Below are positions 1 through 8,978 of a DNA stretch of 64,000 nucleotides, in pieces. A program made the translations under genes and the position numbers. Source of the stretch: a virus; the IMG/VR virus record IMGVR_UViG_3300049846_002100, positions 24,942 through 88,941 of that record, one strand, 5' to 3'. Each line of letters begins with the position of its first letter. Position 1 is the first letter of the stretch. The notes below the pieces were generated by a model that made no database searches, was not told the origin of the DNA, and was given only the letters and a program-made list of their open reading frames with translations.

Positions 1-1558
1 TGTCATAGTAGATGTAGATCGACCCGATGAGGGACATCAGGCTGTGGTTCTCGGTCCTGTTGTCGAGGAACTCCTTCATCCACAAGGCTCCGTTGCTTTT
101 GTAGAGAAGGTAGAGCGACATGAGGTTCTGGAAGCTCAGGGAACCCGCCCTCGCGGTTCTCGTGAGGCCAGGTCCGGTGGCGTTGAACGCATCCATCGCG
201 AAGAACGCGGCAACCTTCCCGGACCCCTCGATGCGCTCCTGACCGTCACCCCAGTGCTCGACGATGGGGCCGTTTCGGCCGTAATTTCCATCCGAAACGA
301 TCTTCTCGGCGCTCATACTAAAGCTCTCCGGGTTCACGAGCAGTCGTAGAGGGGGCATCTTCGCCATCTGCTCGATGGCTGCCTGTAGTGCCTTGCGGAC
401 GGACTCTTGCGCGGCCTGAAAGCGTTGCCCAAGAGTTGGCACTTTGAGACTCGTGCCCGCTTGCTTGTTGATGTCCTTGGCCGCGCCCTTGGCGTCTTTT
501 GAGCCATCCTTAGCCCAAGCCTTAGAACCCTGGCCTTCAGCGACGTTCTGCCGGTCTGTGCTCGTCGATCGAGCGCCCAGACGTCGAGCGTTCTGCGCTT
601 TGGTTATCTCGGCTGCAAAGGGGCTCCCCGCCTTCGTGGTCCAAGCTTCAACATCTTCCCGGGAGATCGCACCATCCCCGTCCCCGTACTTGGTATCGAC
701 GATATTATTCGCCTGGTATGCCAAGTCTTGCTTACCGCCAACACCACCGTCTCTGAACGCGCCATAACCCCCGTGGCTTGCTTGGTAGGCAGCGCTGGCG
801 TACAAAACCCCTCCGGGATTGGTTCTGGCGTAAGCGTCCCCCAAGTTGCGGGCGGCTAGCTGTGCAGCAGACATACCTCTTACACCGTTGCTCTTAAAGT
901 ATTTCTCTGCCCAGAAGAGCTGTCGTTCGGCTGATAGTTTGCCGAACCGCTCATACTCTTCGGGCGGGATCCCAAGTTTCTTCGCCGTGTCCGGGGCAAT
1001 CTGGTTCAGCCCTTTGGCCGTGACCTTACCGTTTCGAACGGCAACGGCGCTTGTATTGAATCCGCTCTCGTTACGCATGACCACGGCCATGGCACCGGGA
1101 TCAACCTTGAGCCGATCGCACATAGCCGTGAAGTCGACCCAAAACTGGTCCCCCAGCTTAGCCCCTCGGCCATGGTAGCTTCCGTTTTTCAATCCACCGG
1201 GGCCTTCGGGGATAGTCGGGGTCTCTGCGTCCGGAGACACGAACTCGTCGACGGGAGACGTGGCCTTACCAGCTCTAGCCGGGCCATCTACCGGAAACGA
1301 CCCAGACTGCGCAGCCACCGATGCCGAACGGTCCAACTTCTTGTCGGACAGGTTCACCGCCGGTGGCAACAACCCGATGACGAAGAGTTTCGGGTTCCGC
1401 CCCGTACGCTCAACGGGTGAGATCGGAACGAACTCCGCGGCAACCTCATCGTCCGTTGTGGACAGACGGTCGTACTTCGTCAGGGCGTCATAGACGCCCG
1501 GCGCGTGGTAGTCGGCCGTGTCGATGATCTGCCTGAAGATGTTGGTGCTGTCCGCCAT
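1..1558 (-). CDS. baseplate/hub protein with SLT lytic transglycosylase domain (partial)
   Basis: Open frame running off the left edge, at least 519 codons; ATG overlaps the TGA of the next gene (ATGA). Residues about 135-260 read as a soluble lytic transglycosylase domain: catalytic Glu164 in MRNESGF, then GLNQIAPDTA. Such domains in tail proteins cut peptidoglycan during DNA injection. Residues about 395-450 carry LLVNPESF, a KIV stretch and VEHWGDGQE, a pattern shared with the neighbouring 1558-2271 product, so both probably use the same structural fold of the baseplate or tail-hub type. It lies last in the visible leftward tail operon, after the tape measure, where hub and baseplate genes usually sit. 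Family assignment of the C-terminal part is inference. Confidence 0.8.
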   Translation of the reverse strand, partial: MADSTNIFRQIIDTADYHAPGVYDALTKYDRLSTTDDEVAAEFVPISPVERTGRNPKLFVIGLLPPAVNLSDKKLDRSASVAAQSGSFPVDGPARAGKATSPVDEFVSPDAETPTIPEGPGGLKNGSYHGRGAKLGDQFWVDFTAMCDRLKVDPGAMAVVMRNESGFNTSAVAVRNGKVTAKGLNQIAPDTAKKLGIPPEEYERFGKLSAERQLFWAEKYFKSNGVRGMSAAQLAARNLGDAYARTNPGGVLYASAAYQASHGGYGAFRDGGVGGKQDLAYQANNIVDTKYGDGDGAISREDVEAWTTKAGSPFAAEITKAQNARRLGARSTSTDRQNVAEGQGSKAWAKDGSKDAKGAAKDINKQAGTSLKVPTLGQRFQAAQESVRKALQAAIEQMAKMPPLRLLVNPESFSMSAEKIVSDGNYGRNGPIVEHWGDGQERIEGSGKVAAFFAMDAFNATGPGLTRTARAGSLSFQNLMSLYLLYKSNGALWMKEFLDNRTENHSLMSLIGSIYIYYD

Positions 1559-2271
1559 CAGATGATCCTTGCAGCTAGCTGAGCGTTCGAAAGCTCAATC
1601 ACCTCTTGAGTGGTCGGCGCGGTGGGGGTGGTCGTTCTCGTGTAGTTTGTGCTCTGGAATTGCGGCCCGGTACGGGAAGCGCTTTCCACCGACGGTAGGC
1701 GAAGAATCGTCTCCTGAACCTTGAAGGACCAGGAGAGGTTGAAGGTAAAGGGAGAGTCCGCCGTCTCCTCCACCTGGAACGTCCGGAAGAACCCCAAATA
1801 CGTACCACGATCGAACATGAGCATGATCTGTCCCTGAAGGACGATACGCCCCGAAGGATCTCGCACGCTACCGTTGTTGTAGTAGAGGTCGTGGAAGTCT
1901 CGGTACCGATCCCATGCGATCGTGCGCTGCCTGAGGATCGCCGAGGTGCCGGTCATGGTGTGCATGAAAGCGCCAGTCGAACCCTGCGCGCTGATCTCAT
2001 CGAGGTCGTCACCCCAATGCTGCTCAACCCAACCCCCCATCGTCTGGATGCGCTCGACCTTCTTGTTGAAGGTCTGCGTGAGGTTGCTCGGGTTGACGTG
2101 CAACACAAGAGCCGTGGGCAGAAGAGCCACGTGGCGGGTCACGGGGCTGGTGACCTGGAAGGCCATCGGAATGAACGACTGCCTGGACTCCATGCCGTGC
2201 CGGTACACGGGGCTCCGTGTGGGGCCCGCGTTCGGCGTGAAGTCAGGGTTCGCTGAAGGGATCCGCGGCAT
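1558..2271 (-). CDS. baseplate or tail-hub structural protein
   Basis: 237 aa. GAGGAG lies about 9 nt before the ATG, overlapping the stop region of the tape measure gene. Residues 55-110 contain LHVNPSNL, a KKVERIQ stretch and VEQHWGDDLDEI, which parallels the C-terminal part of the downstream hub gene. It has no enzymatic motif. Position directly after the tape measure gene points to a distal tail, baseplate hub or tail-tip structural role; the exact role is inferred from gene order only. Confidence 0.6.
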   Translation of the reverse strand: MPRIPSANPDFTPNAGPTRSPVYRHGMESRQSFIPMAFQVTSPVTRHVALLPTALVLHVNPSNLTQTFNKKVERIQTMGGWVEQHWGDDLDEISAQGSTGAFMHTMTGTSAILRQRTIAWDRYRDFHDLYYNNGSVRDPSGRIVLQGQIMLMFDRGTYLGFFRTFQVEETADSPFTFNLSWSFKVQETILRLPSVESASRTGPQFQSTNYTRTTTPTAPTTQEVIELSNAQLAARII

Positions 2272-2282
2272 GGGTCAACTCC

Positions 2283-5200
2283 TCAGTGGAACTTCTCGCG
2301 ACGCTTGTACTCGTAGATCCCTTCGTTGACCTTGTTCTCCAGGTGCCGAGCGAGATCCTGGCCGCCGATGCCGTTGACATTGAGCGTGATGTTCACGGAA
2401 CCACCGCCCTGTGTGGCGCCTCCTCGCGGAACAATCGTCTCGCCAGGTGCGACGGACGCGAAAAACTCGCCAGACGGGGGCCTTGCAACAACCCCCCCTT
2501 CCGCATTCGCAGGGGGCACCATGACCGTGCCCGTCGCCGTCGAGTTTTGAACAACTTGCTTCCCGAAATTTGTCGCGTTGAAAGTGCCCGCTTTGAGGCC
2601 CGCAGCGACCGATCCACGGTCCAACCCCGAGTACATGTAGTATTCGAACAGCGCCGTCCGTAGCGCATCGAGCGTGCCGTTCTCGATTGCGGGTTGGAAC
2701 GTGTTCTTGACGTTGCCCTTGTCGAAGCCGAGCTTCTTCTGCCCGTCCGCAACGCTCTCAATCGCCGTCGTCGTCTGTGCTTGCTGCTCGACCGTCGCCG
2801 GCTTCTCCTTCGACGGAGGAGGGGCGATAGCAGCACTAGGTGTGGCGGCTGTTGCTCCGGAGGCAGCCGCTCCCGGGGCAACCCCCTGAAAAGTATGTGC
2901 AAGCTGGTCGTCACTCAAAGTTAGGCGGATCTTGTCGATGATTTTGGCCACATCCTCCTCACTGAACCCGGCGGCTGTACCAGCGGCTTCAATATCTCTG
3001 CCTTGAGATAGATGCCAGGCCATACTTTTCATCTTACGCTGATCGTAATCGTCGTTATTGACCTCCGCCATCCTGATGGCCTCTTGAAGACGCTGTCTCT
3101 TCAAAGAGTTACTATTACCTGCGCCGCCGAGGTTGGCCGAGATGGATCCAACCACCTTGTTGTAGGCGTTCACCAACGCTTCGCGCTCTTCTACCAAAGA
3201 ACGACTTTCAGACTCTACAGCGTTAGCCTCATCAGTTTTACCCTGTTTCCGCAGCTCTTCTGCTTTCAGGCCCAACTCCTTACTACGCGCTTCTAACTCT
3301 TTTGCTTTACCAGGATTTTGGTAAATCACAGCTTCCTGTGCCTTGAACGTGCCTGTCCTGTACGCCTTCCGCTTGAAGTCCTCTTGGTCTGCGGAGGACT
3401 TGAATGCCTCCATCAGCTCCTTGTTCTTTGTCCTAGCGACGGTCATCTCCGTTCGCTTCCGGTCGTTGGCGCCACCGGGTAGAAGGTTGGAGATCGTGTC
3501 CCAAATCCCCATGAACACGTCGTAAGCTTGGTTCAGAAGGAAGTCTATGATGATCTGGAGCTTTTCGGAGACACTCTGAGTTAGCTCCGCTTGCGTCTTC
3601 GCGTAATTGGTCACCTGTTGAGCCGCGTCGAGATCCTTCTTGGCGTCCGCGCTCATTGAGCGAATGATCTCCTGACTTCCCATCTCGTCGATCTTCTTCA
3701 ACTCTTCGATGCCCTTACCTTCATCAGTCGCCTGCTTCTTCATGAGCTTGCGCTGCTTATCGACGGCTTTCTCGACCTTGATCATGGCGTCGAGCCTCTC
3801 CTGAGAGAGGCCGAGCTGCTCCGCCATCATCTCCATGCCGATCGACCCTGCACCTTCGGAGAGATTCTTCCCACCTCCGAACTTGGCGAGCGCGGCAGTG
3901 TAGAGATCAAGGACGGCACCGGGACCAGCGTTCCCCAACGCCGTGGCCTTACCGAAAGTGCCTTTACCGGCTCTCTGTTTGTCGATACCATACTGCGTGA
4001 TGGCCTCTTGGAGATCGCCTCCGATGTTTGCCTTGCCGAGGTGCTTCTCCAGCGCCTCACCACCCTGATCAATGGCCGATGCAATATCGTCGATTGAACC
4101 AGTGGCGCCCGCTGCCTTCAGCTTCTCGGCGAGGTCTTCACGCCGGTTCTTCATCTCACGGTTGAGGATGCCCGTGACCTTCTTGTCTCCCGCGAGGAGC
4201 GACAATTTGAGCTTCTCGGTCCGCCCCATGTTCTTCAACCCTTGAGCGGTCTCCTGCATGAACTTTTGCGCGTTACGGGGGCTCATCGCCTTACCCACGA
4301 GCTTCAGGAGTTGAACCGAGTCCTCCAGTCGGTTGTTGTACAAGGAGAGGTCGGTCGAGATACTCCGGATCATCTGGAAGAACTTGTTCTGCGCGATCCC
4401 GGAGTCGCTGGCGGCTTGACTGATCTGCGCGAACGATCCAGCGATGTCCTTTGCCTTCGTGCCAAGCTCGGTCATCATCTCGCCTTGGAATTGGGCGATT
4501 TCAGTCAGGCTGACGCCAAAGTTACGTGAGAATGCGACGGCCACGTGAACCATGTCCGCGGAGAATCTGCCAACCTCCTTTCGGGAGGCTTCGGCTTCAT
4601 CACGAATACGTCCGAGAGATACACCCTCCTGATTGAGCACACCCAAGAGGGCAAGGTGGTCCTTCGAAGTCGTACCCCATTCGAGGTTCGACTTCGCATC
4701 GAAGGCGGCACCTCGAATACTTTTCACGGTCGCGTGTAGATCCTCAAACGCTATGTCGGCTCGGCCGCCAGCGGTCGCCAGAAACTCTCCCGTGCTGGCA
4801 GTAGAGAGAAGCTCTTTCTGGAACTCCTTCGCCGCTGCGTCCGCGTCGATGAACAGTTTCACGATCGCCATGACCGCGCCGGCTGTCATCGACAGCGCAG
4901 GACCCAACTTCGTCAGCGTGCCGGCGATTCCAGTCATCGCTGAGACTGCACCGCCCATCTGAGCCATCTTGCCGACAGCGCCCTTACCAAGACCCCCGAG
5001 GGCTCCGCCAATGCCCCTAGCCATACCGCCGAAGCTCTTGCTACCTAGGCCTGACATCGCGTCAGATAGGGAGGCACCGACCTCCTTGGTCATCTTGCGC
5101 CGATCGAATCCGACGAAGCCCTTGAAGGCGCTCTCCATCTCGTCGCGGTATTCCTTGGCGTTCGCTTCGATCGCTTCGTGAAAGGCCGCGCCAAAGTCGA

Positions 5201-5585
5201 GACCTTTCTGATTCTCGCGGATTTCCTTGATCAGCGAGAGCCTGTCCTCAAGCCCTTGAATCGATTTCTTGATGCCGACCTTTTCCTCGGCACTCGCTCG
5301 GCTAAGCTCGATTCGCGTATCGTGTAGCTGCTGATGCAAGTCCTCTTGCTTCTTGGTCAGAACGATGAGCTGCTTCTGGCTCAGCATCAACCCTTTCGAG
5401 TATTCGACACCAAACGATTCAGCAGTATCTTCCAACCCCTTTAAGAGATCGTTCGCACCCTCTGCGGCATCACCAATGCGACCGAGCCCCCGTTTGAAGG
5501 AAGCCTCCATCGCTTCGATGGTCCTCTTCGCCCGTCGGCCATCGATGTCGAGACTGAATTGGAGCTTGGTGATGTCGGTCGGCAT
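2283..5585 (-). CDS. tail tape measure protein
   Basis: 1100 aa, the longest gene of the tail operon. The N-terminal half is long charged helix (KKQEDLHQQL, RENQKGLDF), followed by a glycine-rich hydrophobic stretch about 175-245 (GGALGGLGKGAVGKMAQMGG) typical of tape measure proteins, then more coiled coil and a Gly/Ala/Pro-rich end. It sits two genes after the tail tube gene, as in most tailed phages. At about 1.5 angstrom per residue it would set a tail of roughly 165 nm (family rule of thumb, not measured). No protease or lysozyme motif was recognised inside it. Confidence 0.85.
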   Translation of the reverse strand: MPTDITKLQFSLDIDGRRAKRTIEAMEASFKRGLGRIGDAAEGANDLLKGLEDTAESFGVEYSKGLMLSQKQLIVLTKKQEDLHQQLHDTRIELSRASAEEKVGIKKSIQGLEDRLSLIKEIRENQKGLDFGAAFHEAIEANAKEYRDEMESAFKGFVGFDRRKMTKEVGASLSDAMSGLGSKSFGGMARGIGGALGGLGKGAVGKMAQMGGAVSAMTGIAGTLTKLGPALSMTAGAVMAIVKLFIDADAAAKEFQKELLSTASTGEFLATAGGRADIAFEDLHATVKSIRGAAFDAKSNLEWGTTSKDHLALLGVLNQEGVSLGRIRDEAEASRKEVGRFSADMVHVAVAFSRNFGVSLTEIAQFQGEMMTELGTKAKDIAGSFAQISQAASDSGIAQNKFFQMIRSISTDLSLYNNRLEDSVQLLKLVGKAMSPRNAQKFMQETAQGLKNMGRTEKLKLSLLAGDKKVTGILNREMKNRREDLAEKLKAAGATGSIDDIASAIDQGGEALEKHLGKANIGGDLQEAITQYGIDKQRAGKGTFGKATALGNAGPGAVLDLYTAALAKFGGGKNLSEGAGSIGMEMMAEQLGLSQERLDAMIKVEKAVDKQRKLMKKQATDEGKGIEELKKIDEMGSQEIIRSMSADAKKDLDAAQQVTNYAKTQAELTQSVSEKLQIIIDFLLNQAYDVFMGIWDTISNLLPGGANDRKRTEMTVARTKNKELMEAFKSSADQEDFKRKAYRTGTFKAQEAVIYQNPGKAKELEARSKELGLKAEELRKQGKTDEANAVESESRSLVEEREALVNAYNKVVGSISANLGGAGNSNSLKRQRLQEAIRMAEVNNDDYDQRKMKSMAWHLSQGRDIEAAGTAAGFSEEDVAKIIDKIRLTLSDDQLAHTFQGVAPGAAASGATAATPSAAIAPPPSKEKPATVEQQAQTTTAIESVADGQKKLGFDKGNVKNTFQPAIENGTLDALRTALFEYYMYSGLDRGSVAAGLKAGTFNATNFGKQVVQNSTATGTVMVPPANAEGGVVARPPSGEFFASVAPGETIVPRGGATQGGGSVNITLNVNGIGGQDLARHLENKVNEGIYEYKRREKFH

Positions 5586-5591
5586 GGTCTC

Positions 5592-6872
5592 TTACTTCCG
5601 TCGGCTGAAAGGAACCGTAGGGGCTGGCCGTTGGCCGCCGGCCGGGATCACGGGGGTACGTTCGGGTGCGGGAGGGGGCGAGTCGCCGTACCACTTTTCT
5701 CGGTGTTGTTGCCCCTTCTCGTCGAGCATTTGGGGATGGACCATGATCCGAGCGGCGTTCTGTGCCTCCACGGTCCGTCGGCGCTCGATACGATCTCGGA
5801 GCTGATCCGGGGTCAGACCAGTGATGTCACTCCCACCCGTGAGCGGTGCGTCTCCGTACCGGGCAACGTATTGAGCCGCGATCCGCTCGCTCTCCTGCCT
5901 CTCCTCTTCACGACGCTGCCGAATCTGTTGCTCGTAGCGGTCGACGATAACGTCGTGCCAATCCTTCTCGCCCTTGAGATCCCTCTCTAGCTGCTCTGCC
6001 AGCTCATCTTCGGTGTGCGCGACAACCATGGGCACGCCGTACTTCGACTTCTGCTCTTTCAAGGGTTGGCCGAGGAGCACGTGATTCAGAAGAGCATCCT
6101 TCCGAGCAAACCGTGCATCCCGGTCTTTGCGACGGCGCGCTTCGTCTTGGCGGTAGACCTTCGAGATCCCCTTGCCAGCCATGCAGGAGCCCACGAACTT
6201 GGCGTGCTCCCACGCACGGTCGTAATCCTCCTTCTTGTCCTCGTAGTAGTTGATCGCACGCCAGATGAGCTGCCCCCAGTTCATCCCAAGGTGCTCCGTC
6301 CCCGGGACACCCGTGAGCGTCGTTTGGGTCAGATCCAAACCCCTGATTTGGGCCCATCTGAACCGGGACTGATCCTCCATTGCGTAGGCTTCAGCAAGGC
6401 GCACCGCGTTGCTGGCTCGGCGATTGATCTCCGACAGGTGCCGGATGATCCGCGCCCTCATCTGCGGGGGGAACTCTGCGAACGCCTTCGCCACCTCGGG
6501 GACATAGCGCCCTCGATCGACGAGTACGTTCATCCCATCGACCATGAAAACCCCGTACGCGATGAACGTGTTCCAGAACCGACTTGTCGGCTGCGGACGC
6601 GCACCACTACCGGCCACGAATTCCAAGAGGCTGAACTCATGATGGTTCAAGCTCTTGAACACGAACCTGGTGTCGTTGATGTCCGCCGTGACCGTAAGGA
6701 ACCCTCGAAAGAGAAGGTTCTCCGTATCCCGGTAGACAGCCGGATCGACTTCTGGGGCACGGAAGGACGGCCTGATGACCCCCTCTTCAGTACTCTCTTC
6801 CTCGGGCTCTCCGAGCGCTTCGTTCTGCGCTCGGAGAGCCGCTTGCTGTTCCTCGTACGACGGGATGGCCAT
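5592..6872 (-). CDS. unknown tail-operon protein
   Basis: 426 aa, between the chaperone-like gene and the tape measure gene, spacing 6 nt on each side. Acidic N-terminus (GEPEEESTEEG), a mixed middle section with many aromatic residues (RFWNTFIAYGVFMVDGM), then long charged helices rich in Arg/Glu (RRKDRDARFARKD, RREEERQESERIAAQ) and a Pro-rich tail. No catalytic motif seen. Gene order suggests a tail assembly factor or minor tail protein, the place taken by the second chaperone gene in many phages; I saw no slippery heptamer joining it to its neighbour. Confidence 0.5.
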   Translation of the reverse strand: MAIPSYEEQQAALRAQNEALGEPEEESTEEGVIRPSFRAPEVDPAVYRDTENLLFRGFLTVTADINDTRFVFKSLNHHEFSLLEFVAGSGARPQPTSRFWNTFIAYGVFMVDGMNVLVDRGRYVPEVAKAFAEFPPQMRARIIRHLSEINRRASNAVRLAEAYAMEDQSRFRWAQIRGLDLTQTTLTGVPGTEHLGMNWGQLIWRAINYYEDKKEDYDRAWEHAKFVGSCMAGKGISKVYRQDEARRRKDRDARFARKDALLNHVLLGQPLKEQKSKYGVPMVVAHTEDELAEQLERDLKGEKDWHDVIVDRYEQQIRQRREEERQESERIAAQYVARYGDAPLTGGSDITGLTPDQLRDRIERRRTVEAQNAARIMVHPQMLDEKGQQHREKWYGDSPPPAPERTPVIPAGGQRPAPTVPFSRRK

Positions 6873-6878
6873 TGGACA

Positions 6879-8132
6879 TCACGGCAATCGCGTAGGCGGT
6901 CTGTAGTACGGGTTCATCCCAACCTTCGGGGGCTGGTCGATGATCTTTCGAACCTCGTCCACGTTGACTCGTTCCGCACCACTGCCAGAGATGACGGGTA
7001 CTTCAGCAGGGGCCGGCCGAGCCGCTTGCGTAGACCCCTCTAGGAGAGCCGCTGTTAGCGATGGGTCGACGCCCATCTCCATCGCTGCGTAGACTGCGCC
7101 CCGGCCGGTCTGTGGGACCGGCCCGTAGCCCGTAGGGGGCGGAGGCACGGGTGTGCCAGGCATCACTTGCCCGGGCATCACATGCACGGGGACGCCCGGT
7201 GGCATGTTTGGGCTCGCAATCGGGTATACCGGCGTGACTTGCTGTACCGGCTGCGGTGTGTACACCACCGGGGCCGGTAGAGGGACAGGCACGGGCTGCG
7301 GTTGAGCGTACTGCGGTGGCGTCGGAGGCGCGGGGGGCGGCGCATGGTAGACGGCTTGCGGGTGCTCGACCGGCTGAGGCACCGGAGCCGTTGCTGCGGC
7401 CGTCTGGTTCATGGGGACGCGCTCCCGCATCATCCGAGCCAGGTCGTATCCTTGGTTCGGCTGAACGGCAGCCTCGGAGGGCATACTCTGCGACTGAGTG
7501 CCTTGGGGCGGAGCACCCTCCGGCGGAGCACCTTCCGGGGCATCCCTACGATCGAGCGTCACCGACAGCTTGTGGTTGTAGCCGAACTCGGCGAGGGTGG
7601 TCTCGACAAGGGCGGGGGGAATCTCATCCTCCAACTCCCGGATCTCACCGAGAAGCCTTCGGAGCTTGTCCGCTGGGGCTTCCTCGGCCGTGGTGAAGGT
7701 GACTTTGTCTTTGGCCTGCTTTTCAGCGGCGCTGACTACGTCACCAAATTTTCGGTACGCGACGAAGATGGCTTCCTTCGACCATGAGTCGAGAACGTTT
7801 TTCCGTAGGAAGGCGTGAAGCTCTAGCTTCACCTTCCTCATCGACCCCTGATTCTTGGGGTCGGGTTGCTCGTCTTCGACGTACTGAGTGTCCCGGAGGT
7901 CACACCCATTCAACTCCACGATGGAGCGAGCGATGTGCGCCTTTTGAAAGGCGTTGAGGTATTCGAGGTTCTCTAGCTCGCGAAGCTCGTTGAGGACCGC
8001 CTCGTATTCGTCAGGCCGGAGATTGCGAAGGACGATGTCACAATCTCCGATCTGAAACCGCTCTTCGACGAGGCCAATGCTCTTTGCACGCGTGAGTGCT
8101 TCTCGAAGCGCCTTCGATGAAATAGTACCCAT
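6879..8132 (-). CDS. putative tail assembly chaperone with Pro-rich tail
   Basis: 417 aa. Residues 1-150 are a compact mixed domain (FQIGDCDIVLRNLRPDEYEAV, then a conserved-looking YRKFGDVVSAAEKQ), followed by about 200 residues of low-complexity proline/glutamine/valine sequence (PPQYAQPQPVPVPLPAPVVY). It lies between the tail tube and the tape measure, where the first tail assembly chaperone is normally coded. GGAGACGG precedes the ATG. The upstream leader holds a long hairpin that may lower its expression relative to the tail tube. The chaperone role is inferred from position. Confidence 0.5.
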   Translation of the reverse strand: MGTISSKALREALTRAKSIGLVEERFQIGDCDIVLRNLRPDEYEAVLNELRELENLEYLNAFQKAHIARSIVELNGCDLRDTQYVEDEQPDPKNQGSMRKVKLELHAFLRKNVLDSWSKEAIFVAYRKFGDVVSAAEKQAKDKVTFTTAEEAPADKLRRLLGEIRELEDEIPPALVETTLAEFGYNHKLSVTLDRRDAPEGAPPEGAPPQGTQSQSMPSEAAVQPNQGYDLARMMRERVPMNQTAAATAPVPQPVEHPQAVYHAPPPAPPTPPQYAQPQPVPVPLPAPVVYTPQPVQQVTPVYPIASPNMPPGVPVHVMPGQVMPGTPVPPPPTGYGPVPQTGRGAVYAAMEMGVDPSLTAALLEGSTQAARPAPAEVPVISGSGAERVNVDEVRKIIDQPPKVGMNPYYRPPTRLP

Positions 8133-8157
8133 TTGATTCCGTCTCCATCTGATGTTA

Positions 8158-8260
8158 GACGGGAGGCGCGACGAGAGATGGGCCTACGGATGCTCTCCTC
8201 GTTGTTCCGAGGTCTCCTGCTGATCCGATCCCATTTCTTCTCTCGGACGCGCCTACCGTC
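8158..8260 (-). promoter_or_regulatory. long multi-stem hairpin between tail tube and chaperone-like gene
   Basis: The 135-nt gap folds almost entirely on itself: GACGG/CCGTC, AGGCGCG/CGCGCCT, CGAGAG/CTCTCG, ATGGG/CCCAT, GGAT/ATCC and CTCG/CGAG nest in order around a TTGTTC loop. There is no T-run after it on the minus strand, so a simple intrinsic terminator is unlikely. RNA processing, partial termination or translation control are the options. Confidence 0.6.
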
Positions 8261-8267
8261 AGTCGTC

Positions 8268-8978
8268 TTAGCCGCCGACGAGGCCGGTGTTGAGCGCCGC
8301 CGTACCACCGCCGAAGCGGATCGAGTACGTCTGGCCAGCGGAGCCACCGATGGGTGCGAGACCGGAGTCGATAAACTCGCCGTACTGCGACGTGCCATCG
8401 ATGACATCAGTCACGACACACTGAGAGGTCTCCGCAACCATCGCCGAGTCCGACGCGTAGCTAACGGAGTAACTCGTGAACCAGCATCCCTCGTAGAACG
8501 TGAAGAGAGCCTTCACCGTCGTGATCGGGGAGCCAGGACCCTGTTGGACCGTGGCGTTCTTCGCACCCGGACCGTTGAGCCCCTCCTCACGCGAGGAGAT
8601 TTCGCTCATGACGATCTCCTGTTTGATGTCGAAGGGCCAACGGTGGTGGCGGAGCGAACGGACGAGGCCGTCGATGCCCCCCTTGTACCCTAGAACCTGA
8701 AACAGGTTCGCATGGTACAGAAGCGTCTTGTTGAGCGTGACCTGCATTGGCTCGGTCACACCCGGGACCAGCTCGGCGATCATGTCGCCATAACCAATCC
8801 CTCGGACCGGCTGGACATCACGGCTCTCGTCGTGCGAGAACTCCGAGATCGCTCCGATCTGCTGGATGGCAGCCGAACCCACGGCATAGCCAAACAATTT
8901 GTTCTTCTGCGACACCACCGCACGTGTATTGGGGGCGGTGCCCATTCGGTAGATGTATGTGCTGTTGGTGACAGGCAT
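8268..8978 (-). CDS. tail tube protein
   Basis: 236 aa. Start ATG at 8978 is preceded by GAGGG. Size, the rather hydrophobic beta-rich composition (ALFTFYEGCWFTSYSVSYAS) and an N-terminal MPVTNSTYIY fit a major tail tube subunit, and the gene lies upstream of the chaperone-like and tape measure genes as expected. The first 161 nt are also read in another frame by the upstream HNH endonuclease gene. No tail sheath gene is visible in the window, so contractile or non-contractile type is open. Confidence 0.65.
   Translation of the reverse strand: MPVTNSTYIYRMGTAPNTRAVVSQKNKLFGYAVGSAAIQQIGAISEFSHDESRDVQPVRGIGYGDMIAELVPGVTEPMQVTLNKTLLYHANLFQVLGYKGGIDGLVRSLRHHRWPFDIKQEIVMSEISSREEGLNGPGAKNATVQQGPGSPITTVKALFTFYEGCWFTSYSVSYASDSAMVAETSQCVVTDVIDGTSQYGEFIDSGLAPIGGSAGQTYSIRFGGGTAALNTGLVGG

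Noticed and set aside
881-900. TTACACC in the hub gene, TACACC at about 4620 and 7262, GGTGTAGG at about 22998
   Set aside because: These copies of the motif core lie deep inside genes with no start nearby; they are the chance background expected for a 6-8 nt word.
6015-7043. 342-aa plus-strand frame opposite the 426-aa tail gene
   Set aside because: Shadow of a GC-rich coding sequence; no ribosome site, no domain.
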